Below are positions 1 through 5,220 of a DNA stretch of 5,220 bases, piece by piece. Every line of letters begins with the position of its first letter. The stretch's first letter is position 1. A program made the position numbers and the translations under genes. A model generated the notes under the pieces. That model did no database searches. It saw only the letters and a program-made list of their open reading frames with translations, and was not told the origin of the DNA. Origin of the DNA: Lachnospiraceae bacterium (GTDB lineage Bacteria > Bacillota_A > Clostridia > Lachnospirales > Lachnospiraceae); the NCBI GenBank assembly GCA_017464045.1, contig JAFUEG010000126.1, positions 1-5,220 of the forward strand. The letters are read 5' to 3'.

Positions 1-1965
1 TATTGATACAGCACCCTCAACAGTATTATCAAGCTCAACAAATATATAACTTGAAGTAACTCCGGATACTACTCCGTCAAACTCCTCGCCAATATACTCT
101 GACATAAACTCAATTTCTTTTAATTTTATTACATCTCTTTCTGCTTCCTCTGCACGTCTTTCCTTTGATGAATTATCATCTGCTACGGTCGGAAGTATCC
201 TTTTATAGTGACTTATCCTTTTATCAGTAAGTTCACCATGAAGATTTTCCTTTATTATTCTGTGAATCTGCAAATCAGGATATCTTCTAATAGGCGATGT
301 AAAATGACAATAATACTTACATGATAATCCAAAGTGACCGGTACATTCTGTCGAATACCTTGCCTGTTTCATGGATCTTAGCATCATTTTACTTATAAGT
401 GCTTCGTACGGCTCACCTTCAATCTTAGCCAAAAGCTTTTGAAGTTCCTTTGGATGAACCTCTCCGCCCTGTGATTTAAGATAAAGGCCGAAATTACTCA
501 TAAAATGAGTAAGCTGCTCAATCTTTTCCTGATCCGGATCCTCATGGACTCTGTATTCAAAAGGGAGCTCCTGCCAGAAATAATCTTCAGCTATTGTTTC
601 ATTAGCCATGAGCATAAAGTCCTCGATTATATTAGTTGCAGTGTTTCTTTCATAAGGCTTTATCTCTACAGGTTTGTGGTTCTCATCCACAATTATCTTA
701 GTTTCCTGCACATCAAAATCAATCGAGCCTCTCTTATGTCTGGCTGTCCTTATTATTTCTGACAGTTCTTTCATCATATCAAACATATAGATAAGATAAT
801 CATATCTTTCCATCACCTCATCATCCGAACGATCAAGAATTTTCTGGACATTTGTATAAGACATTCTCTCATTTACATTTATAACGCCTTCAGTTATATA
901 ATGGTTTATAACCTTACCCTTTTTATCTATATCCATTACACAGCTAAGCGTTAGTCTGTCAACTCCCGCATTTAATGAACAGATTCCGTTTGAAAGCTTG
1001 TGCGGAATCATAGGAATAACACTGTCAACCAGATAGCAGCTTGTACCTCTTTTTAATGCCTCTTTATCAAGCGGTGATTTCTCCTTAACATAATGAGATA
1101 CATCTGCAATATGAACTCCGAGAGTATATATGCCGTTATCATAGGATAACGTAATGGCATCATCCAAATCCTTAGCGTCCTCTCCATCTATGGTAACAGT
1201 ATGAAGCTCACGAAAATCCTTTCTTCCTTCAATATCAGCCGGATTAATTTCATCAGGTATTTCATTTAAAGAATCCATAACCTTTTCCGGATATTCCACC
1301 GGTATATCATATGCGCGAACCACAGACATTATGTCTGTTGAAGGATCATTTACATGTCCAAGTATCTCCACAATCTTTCCTTCAGGAGATTTTCTCTTTT
1401 CACCATAAGATAAAAGCTGGCAAACAACCTTATGTCCGCTCATTGCACCCATAGAGTTTTCACTTGCCACATATATATCATCCGCAACCTTTTGATTATC
1501 AGGAATTACAAATCCAAAGCTTCCCTGCTTGTCATAGGTTCCGACCACAACCTGCATACCTCTTTCAAGTATCTCAACAACTTTTGCCTCTCTTCTTTTG
1601 CCCGGCTCAATGTAACTTGCAGGCTTAATCACAACTCTGTCAGAATTAAACGCATCAAGGCTGTCTCTTGCAGGTATGAAATAATCATCTGTTTCTCCCG
1701 CAACTCTTACAAATCCATAACCCTTTTTATTGCCGATATATATACCAACCAGAAGATTATCATCAAGTTTTTTATATTTCCCTTTAGGAGTAACCGTTAT
1801 TTTCCCCTCTTTAACAAGTTCCTCCAATGCAACTTCTACACGTTTTTTATCCTCATTTGAAACCTGAAGTAAAAAACGTATATCCTTAAGTCTCATAGGC
1901 TTATAAGCTTCATCACATATAAAATTATATAGTTTTTCTTTTATAATCTCTCTTTTTTCTCCCAT
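1..1965 (-). CDS. rnr: Ribonuclease R (3'-5' exoribonuclease), C-terminus cut by window edge
   Basis: RNase R is a cytoplasmic, processive, Mg-dependent 3'-5' exoribonuclease that degrades structured RNA and, with the tmRNA system, defective mRNAs. The frame is open from ATG at 1965 to base 1, giving 655 residues. Visible in order: a winged-helix-like N-terminal domain (about residues 23-65), a cold-shock domain with GNKKGYGFVRV (78-88), a second cold-shock-like segment (about 140-215), the RNB catalytic domain, and the start of an S1 domain from about residue 625. The catalytic acidic cluster IDGEDAKDLDDAI gives D260, D266, D268 and D269, with the same spacing as the four RNase II aspartates. 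The family signature HFTSPIRRYPDLQIHR starts at 554. Family members usually have 700-800 residues, so only the S1 domain and tail are missing. GGAGGGG at 1972-1978, six bases upstream, supports the start. The N-terminal helix domain plus two cold-shock domains favours RNase R over RNase II. No internal disruption is seen. Confidence 0.96.
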   Translation of the reverse strand, partial: MGEKREIIKEKLYNFICDEAYKPMRLKDIRFLLQVSNEDKKRVEVALEELVKEGKITVTPKGKYKKLDDNLLVGIYIGNKKGYGFVRVAGETDDYFIPARDSLDAFNSDRVVIKPASYIEPGKRREAKVVEILERGMQVVVGTYDKQGSFGFVIPDNQKVADDIYVASENSMGAMSGHKVVCQLLSYGEKRKSPEGKIVEILGHVNDPSTDIMSVVRAYDIPVEYPEKVMDSLNEIPDEINPADIEGRKDFRELHTVTIDGEDAKDLDDAITLSYDNGIYTLGVHIADVSHYVKEKSPLDKEALKRGTSCYLVDSVIPMIPHKLSNGICSLNAGVDRLTLSCVMDIDKKGKVINHYITEGVINVNERMSYTNVQKILDRSDDEVMERYDYLIYMFDMMKELSEIIRTARHKRGSIDFDVQETKIIVDENHKPVEIKPYERNTATNIIEDFMLMANETIAEDYFWQELPFEYRVHEDPDQEKIEQLTHFMSNFGLYLKSQGGEVHPKELQKLLAKIEGEPYEALISKMMLRSMKQARYSTECTGHFGLSCKYYCHFTSPIRRYPDLQIHRIIKENLHGELTDKRISHYKRILPTVADDNSSKERRAEEAERDVIKLKEIEFMSEYIGEEFDGVVSGVTSSYIFVELDNTVEGAVSI

Positions 1966-2009
1966 AATTAGCCCCTCCGAAAAAGTAATATATTATGTCT
2001 ATTATAATA

Positions 2010-2018
2010 ATTATACCA
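2010..2018 (-). promoter_or_regulatory. Candidate extended -10 promoter for rnr
   Basis: Immediately after the ttcA-like stop codon, the minus strand reads TGGTATAAT. This is a perfect TATAAT box preceded by the TGn extension that lets sigma-70/SigA-type polymerase work without a good -35 box. A second TATAAT lies at 2001-2006. No convincing TTGACA is seen 16-18 bases upstream of either box. Transcription would start near 2003, leaving a leader of about 38 bases that contains the GGAGGGG ribosome site. The region is very AT-rich, so a chance match is possible. Confidence 0.4.
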
Positions 2019-2020
2019 TC

Positions 2021-2875
2021 TTATTTTCCATTTTTTTCATTAAATCTTTCAAGGAAGCTGTGTGTTTCATTTTCAGACTTATAACCCGGAAATGTATCCA
2101 GACATACATTATGAATGCTGTTAAATATACTTCTTTCTATACCCGGATTATCCTCCTTAAGATGCTTTATCAGAATTTTTATCTCCTGACGCTTGCTTCC
2201 TCCACCGCCATTATCACACATTGTACAATTCTCAGTAAATCGGCAGGCACATCGTATAAACTCAAGTTCATTATATCTTCTCCATGATATAATATCATCC
2301 TCATGTATACAATACATAGGACGAATAAGCTCCATACCTTCAAAATTCTTACTGTGAAGCTTTGGCAGCATCGCCTGAAGCTGAGAACCATAAAACATTC
2401 CCATAACTGTAGTCTCTATGACATCAGAAAAATGATGTCCCAATGCAATTTTATTACATCCAAGTTCCTTAGCTTTATTATAAAGATGACCTCTCCTCAT
2501 CCTTGCACAGAGATAACACGGTGAATCATCCGTATTATTTGCCACTTCAAATATATCAGTTTCAAATATGGTTATGGGTATCTCCAAAAGCTTAGCATTA
2601 CTTTCTATCTTCTGTCTGTTTATCTCATTATACCCCGGGTCCATAACCAGATATACGACCTCAAAATCCACTTCACTTATACGCTGAAGCATCTGTGTAA
2701 GCTTTGCCATAAGCATGGAGTCTTTTCCACCTGAAATACATACGGCAATTTTATCCCCCTCCTGTATAAGTTCATAAGTCTTTATCGCTTTTATAAACGG
2801 TGTCCAAAGCTTCTTTCTGTATTTTTTAGTTATACTCTGTTCAATCCTTTGAACAACAGTTAATTCTCTAGCCAT
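2021..2875 (-). CDS. TtcA-family PP-loop tRNA thiolase (probable tRNA 2-thiocytidine synthetase-like)
   Basis: This 284-residue protein belongs to the TtcA/TtuA branch of adenine-nucleotide alpha-hydrolases. These adenylate a tRNA base and replace its oxygen with sulfur; TtcA makes 2-thiocytidine at position 32 using a [4Fe-4S] cluster. Visible signs are the PP-loop SGGKDS (48-53), the first cysteine pair in CYLCARMRRG (C120, C123), LGHHFSDVIETT (145-156), the TtcA-like stretch FYGSQLQAMLPKL (161-173), and a second cysteine group CACRFTENCTMC with C209, C211, C217 and C220. C120, C123 and one cysteine of C217/C220 are the likely cluster ligands by comparison with E. coli TtcA (311 residues). 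The usual GHHRDD reads GHHFSD here. The ribosome site GAGGAGA at 2887-2893 lies 11 bases from ATG. The gene follows a cysteine desulfurase, a plausible sulfur donor. The family is clear; the exact tRNA base modified is not, so no symbol is given. Confidence 0.87.
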   Translation of the reverse strand: MARELTVVQRIEQSITKKYRKKLWTPFIKAIKTYELIQEGDKIAVCISGGKDSMLMAKLTQMLQRISEVDFEVVYLVMDPGYNEINRQKIESNAKLLEIPITIFETDIFEVANNTDDSPCYLCARMRRGHLYNKAKELGCNKIALGHHFSDVIETTVMGMFYGSQLQAMLPKLHSKNFEGMELIRPMYCIHEDDIISWRRYNELEFIRCACRFTENCTMCDNGGGGSKRQEIKILIKHLKEDNPGIERSIFNSIHNVCLDTFPGYKSENETHSFLERFNEKNGK

Positions 2876-2939
2876 TCTAATTAAAATCTCCTCAAAATAT
2901 AAATATAGTCAAATTAACCTTTTAATAATTAAAATTATA

Positions 2940-4067
2940 TTAACTGCTTTTTGTCAGTTCATTATAACACTCATCAAATATATTTATAAATTCATGTAAT
3001 TCTTCCTCAGTAGTCATATGGCTCAAACTGATTCTCCATGATGAAAGTGCATTTTTACGATTTTTACTAACTGCAAATACAGCTCTTGAAGGAAGATTAT
3101 CTGTGCTGCAAGCAGATTTTACGGATACGCATACTCCCTTTTCGTTAAGTGCCTTTTGAAATACCGAGCCTTTAACTCCCTTTACACTTATATTAAGTAT
3201 ATGTGGTATGGTATTATCCGGCGAATTAACGGTAACCAAAGGATATTTTGCAAATGTTTCTCTTAAATATCTATTGTATCCACTCACTATATCATATCTT
3301 TCTGTTTGACTTTTCAACGCAAGTGAAAGTGCAATTTCGAGACTTTTGTTAAGAGAAACCGTAGGTGTTCCGCTTCTATATATGGTTGTACTTGCCCCAC
3401 CGTATATGACAGGTTCAATCACAAGACCTTTTTTCTTATAAAGCATACCACTTCCTATGATTCCGTAAAATTTATGAGCAGCCAGACTAACTGTATCAGC
3501 CAGCGAAAAATCAACATCTATTTTACCAACCGCCTGTGTAGCATCTACATGTAACAGACAATTCGGATAATCTTTAAGAATTTCCCGGATTTCTCTGACA
3601 GGCTGTATGGTCCCAAGCTCACTGTCTACAGCACAAACTGTCACAAGAACTGTATCCTTTCTCATCAATGAGCGAAGATTTGATATATCTACCTTTCCAT
3701 CAGTTCCTATTTTTACCATATCAACTTCATATCCTGCCTCCTGAAGTGCCGTAAGAGGTGCACTTACTGACGAATGTTCAAGCGGCGTGGTTATTATATG
3801 CCTGCCCACATGCCGCATCGTATGAGCTATTCCTCTTATGGCAAGATTATTGCTTTCCGTTGCACCTGAGGTATAGATAATCTCATCCTCATCAATGTGA
3901 AATAAATCAGCTATGGACTTATTTATCTCATCCTGCATGTTTTTTGACGCATCTCCTGCTATGTGCTTTGAATTAGCATTTCCTATAAGCTTTCTTTCAG
4001 TTTCACAAAATATATCAAGCACTCTCTCATCAACAGGAGTATTTGCCGAATAATCAAGATATATCAT
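2940..4067 (-). CDS. Cysteine desulfurase (NifS/IscS type, PLP-dependent)
   Basis: This cytosolic class V aminotransferase-fold enzyme converts L-cysteine to alanine and a protein persulfide, supplying sulfur for Fe-S clusters or tRNA thiolation. Of its 375 residues, visible motifs are the N-terminal MIYLDYSANTP, SGATESNN (67-74), H98 in EHSSV, VDATQAVGK with D175 and Q178 (PLP contacts), PLP lysine K199 in AAHKFYG, and catalytic C320 in KSACSTDN, followed by SSWRISLSHMTTEEE near the C-terminus. The extended cysteine loop is typical of group I. A frame opening at a TTG (4088) would overlap tcdA by 20 bases. I choose ATG at 4067 because it has AGGTGA eight bases upstream, lies one base after the tcdA stop, and gives the family's usual N-terminus. 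An oddity is RSGTPTVSL (231-239) where IscS-type proteins usually have RSGTEN. The client could be TtcA, TcdA, general Fe-S assembly, or several; nifS or iscS cannot be assigned. Confidence 0.93.
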   Translation of the reverse strand: MIYLDYSANTPVDERVLDIFCETERKLIGNANSKHIAGDASKNMQDEINKSIADLFHIDEDEIIYTSGATESNNLAIRGIAHTMRHVGRHIITTPLEHSSVSAPLTALQEAGYEVDMVKIGTDGKVDISNLRSLMRKDTVLVTVCAVDSELGTIQPVREIREILKDYPNCLLHVDATQAVGKIDVDFSLADTVSLAAHKFYGIIGSGMLYKKKGLVIEPVIYGGASTTIYRSGTPTVSLNKSLEIALSLALKSQTERYDIVSGYNRYLRETFAKYPLVTVNSPDNTIPHILNISVKGVKGSVFQKALNEKGVCVSVKSACSTDNLPSRAVFAVSKNRKNALSSWRISLSHMTTEEELHEFINIFDECYNELTKSS

Positions 4068-4068
4068 C

Positions 4069-4836
4069 CTATCTGTCACCTCTGTCAAAATGTGTAATAT
4101 CCTTTATAACCTCACCGGCTATTATCAAACCGACAACTGATGGTACAAATGCTGTTGAACCGGGTATATCCCGCTTTACGGTACATTTTCTGGTATCAGG
4201 CGGACATATACAGTTTTCACGGCAGCTTATGGACATATCCTCCAAGGGACGTATAGGTTTTTCTTTTGAATATACGCATTTCAGCTTGTCAATTCCACGC
4301 TTTCTGCACTCATATCTCATAACCTTTGCCAAGGGACAAACTGAGGTTTCATATATATCGGCAACCTCAAACATATATGGATTTACTTTATTTCCCGCAC
4401 CCATTGAGCATATAATCGGCGTCCCTGCTGCCTTAGCATTCATTACAAGTTCAAGTTTACCTGTAACTGTATCTATAGCGTCAACTATATAATCATACTC
4501 GGTAAAATCAAATTCATCCTTGGTATCAGGAAGATAAAATGTCTTATAGGCCCTAACCTCACATTTTGGGTTAATATCCAAAATTCTTTCCTTTGCAACA
4601 TCTACTTTATATTTACCTACAGTACTTCTTGTAGCAAGAATCTGTCTGTTAATATTGGTCAGACAAACTTTATCATCATCTATAATGTCAAGTGCTCCTA
4701 CACCGGAGCGTGCAAGCGCTTCTACGGTATATCCGCCTACACCGCCTACGCCAAATACAGCAACTCTTGACTTTTCAAGCTTTTCCATTGCTTCCTTGCC
4801 AAATACAAGCTCAGTTCTCGAAAATTGATTAAGCAT
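4069..4836 (-). CDS. tcdA: tRNA threonylcarbamoyladenosine dehydratase (E1-like, TcdA/CsdL/YgdL family)
   Basis: TcdA uses ATP to dehydrate t6A at position 37 of ANN-decoding tRNAs to cyclic t6A, which strengthens decoding. The 255-residue protein (E. coli about 268) begins with SRTELVFGKEAMEKL, as in TcdA. It has the Rossmann nucleotide motif FGVGGVGG (28-35), IDDD (51-54), the E1 signature TNINRQ (60-65), DAIDTV (119-124), GAGNKVNP (147-153 region), and the family tail GSTAFVPSVVGLIIAGEVIKD (from 226). These favour TcdA over ThiF or MoeB. A cysteine group, C205, C209, C211 and C218 (CX3CXCX6C), precedes the tail and could bind metal; that is inference. ATG at 4836 has AGGAGAT at 4847-4853, ten bases upstream and inside hydE. 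The start overlaps the hydE stop in ATGCTTAA, and the stop is one base before the desulfurase ATG, so the three genes are tightly coupled. In E. coli this gene (csdL) neighbours the CsdA/CsdE desulfurase genes, a similar pairing. Confidence 0.92.
   Translation of the reverse strand: MLNQFSRTELVFGKEAMEKLEKSRVAVFGVGGVGGYTVEALARSGVGALDIIDDDKVCLTNINRQILATRSTVGKYKVDVAKERILDINPKCEVRAYKTFYLPDTKDEFDFTEYDYIVDAIDTVTGKLELVMNAKAAGTPIICSMGAGNKVNPYMFEVADIYETSVCPLAKVMRYECRKRGIDKLKCVYSKEKPIRPLEDMSISCRENCICPPDTRKCTVKRDIPGSTAFVPSVVGLIIAGEVIKDITHFDRGDR
4076..4081 (-). promoter_or_regulatory. Ribosome binding site that sets the cysteine desulfurase start
   Basis: The minus strand reads AGGTGA, a good Shine-Dalgarno match, eight bases before ATG at 4067. 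It lies within the last codons of tcdA. It would sit downstream of the alternative TTG start at 4088, so it favours the shorter protein. Its position inside tcdA, with only one base between that gene's TAG and this ATG, suggests translational coupling. Confidence 0.75.
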
Positions 4837-5220
4837 GATTTTTTACATCTCCTATATCAGTAACAATTCTATACCCGGTACTCTCAACTCTTCTTTCAAG
4901 ACATCCGCGACATTCAGCGGCTTCTTCACCGGTACAGATTTTATTTTCATATAAATCGTATTTTTTTCTGGTTTCAACAGGTGAAAGATTGGGCATCACA
5001 ACATTTGCACCACATTTTAGTCCGAGTTCCCTTCCGTTTGGTGATATTGTTCCAAGAGCCGTCGTTGCCGGAATAAGTGCATAGGGAAACATAAGCCTTA
5101 AAATTGATACAAGCCTTAAAGTCAATTCCAAAGTTCCATTATTCTCACCGGCAAAAGGCGTATCCTTATGATTAATATACGGGCCTATACCAATCATATC
5201 AGGCATAAGCTCCTGTAAAA
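4829..5220 (-). CDS. hydE: [FeFe]-hydrogenase H-cluster radical SAM maturase HydE, C-terminal part only
   Basis: HydE is a radical SAM enzyme that, with HydG and HydF, builds the 2Fe subcluster of [FeFe] hydrogenase. Only about 130 C-terminal residues are present; family members have about 350, so the radical SAM CX3CX2C motif lies outside the window. Recognisable HydE segments are DMIGIGPYINHKDTPF, PATTALGTISPNGRELGLK and GANVVMPNLSPVETRKKY. After these comes CTGEEAAECRGC (cysteine codons at 4934-4936, 4910-4912 and 4901-4903), the CX7CX2C pattern that holds HydE's second, accessory cluster. The frame stays open to base 5220 (Leu-Gln-Glu-Leu precedes the ATG at 5206), so that ATG is internal even though AGGAG sits just before it. 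The stop overlaps the tcdA start by 8 bases. Its presence implies that the organism makes [FeFe] hydrogenase, but no hydrogenase gene is in view. Confidence 0.93.
   Translation of the reverse strand, partial: LQELMPDMIGIGPYINHKDTPFAGENNGTLELTLRLVSILRLMFPYALIPATTALGTISPNGRELGLKCGANVVMPNLSPVETRKKYDLYENKICTGEEAAECRGCLERRVESTGYRIVTDIGDVKNHA

Noticed and set aside
505..762. Plus-strand open frame of 85 codons
   Set aside because: It lies wholly opposite the RNB domain of rnr and has no ribosome site or recognisable protein motif.
1432..1860. A 142-codon open frame on the plus strand
   Set aside because: It is antisense to the RNase R coding region with its intact domains, resembles no family I know, and has a low-complexity make-up expected of a shadow frame.
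2060..2524. Short overlapping frames on both strands inside the ttcA-like gene
   Set aside because: They are shadows of a gene with PP-loop and CxxC motifs in its own frame; none has a credible start site or motif.
2919..2933. Inverted repeat TTTTAATTATTAAAA in the desulfurase-ttcA gap as a terminator
   Set aside because: The stem is entirely A/T with almost no loop and is not followed by a clear U tract, so it would not act as an intrinsic terminator.
2928..2957. Possible promoter CTGACA - 18 bases - TTTAAT before the ttcA-like gene
   Set aside because: Both boxes are imperfect, the spacing is long, and the stretch is so AT-rich that such matches arise by chance. Read-through from the desulfurase is simpler.
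4043..4492. Plus-strand open frame of 149 codons
   Set aside because: It is antisense to tcdA, which has clear E1 motifs in the other strand; no family features are seen in the plus-strand product.
5204..5214. ATG at 5206 with AGGAG just upstream as a true hydE start
   Set aside because: The frame continues upstream without a stop as Leu-Gln-Glu-Leu, and a start here would remove the radical SAM core. The AGGAG match is coincidental.

Overview
The window is a compact, AT-rich block of five genes, all on the minus strand and read from high to low coordinates: hydE (only the 3' end is inside) -> tcdA -> cysteine desulfurase -> ttcA-like tRNA thiolase -> rnr (its 3' end is cut off at base 1). 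Gene content, AT richness, frequent AGA/ATA codons and strong GGAGG-type ribosome sites suggest a strictly anaerobic, low-GC Firmicute. A gut or rumen clostridium of the Lachnospiraceae type is likely. The [FeFe]-hydrogenase maturase HydE supports a fermentative anaerobe. The genus cannot be fixed from the sequence alone.

Layout. At 4829-5220 lies the C-terminal third of HydE, with its accessory CX7CX2C cluster motif. It overlaps by 8 bases the start of tcdA (4069-4836), an E1-like ATP-dependent enzyme that cyclises t6A37 of tRNA to ct6A. One base after the tcdA stop begins a NifS/IscS-type cysteine desulfurase (2940-4067). Its start is better placed at an ATG 21 bases inside the longest reading frame, which would begin at a TTG. 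After a 64-base AT-rich gap comes a TtcA-family PP-loop tRNA thiolase (2021-2875). After a further 55-base gap comes RNase R (1-1965, 655 residues visible). That gap carries an extended -10 sequence (TGGTATAAT) and a strong ribosome site, so rnr may have its own promoter.

How the genes may work together. The desulfurase releases sulfur from cysteine as a persulfide. TtcA-type enzymes use such sulfur to thiolate tRNA, and in E. coli TcdA works with the CsdA/CsdE desulfurase system. The middle three genes therefore look like a sulfur and tRNA anticodon-loop modification cassette, translationally coupled at its front to an iron-sulfur maturase gene. RNase R adds RNA turnover and quality control at the downstream end. 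This functional reading is inference from gene order and known families.

I see no mobile element, CRISPR array, tRNA or rRNA gene, clear intrinsic terminator or long repeat. No wholly new system is evident. The most interesting features are the gene grouping, the cysteine-rich tail of TcdA, and the non-standard motifs in the desulfurase and the TtcA-like protein.
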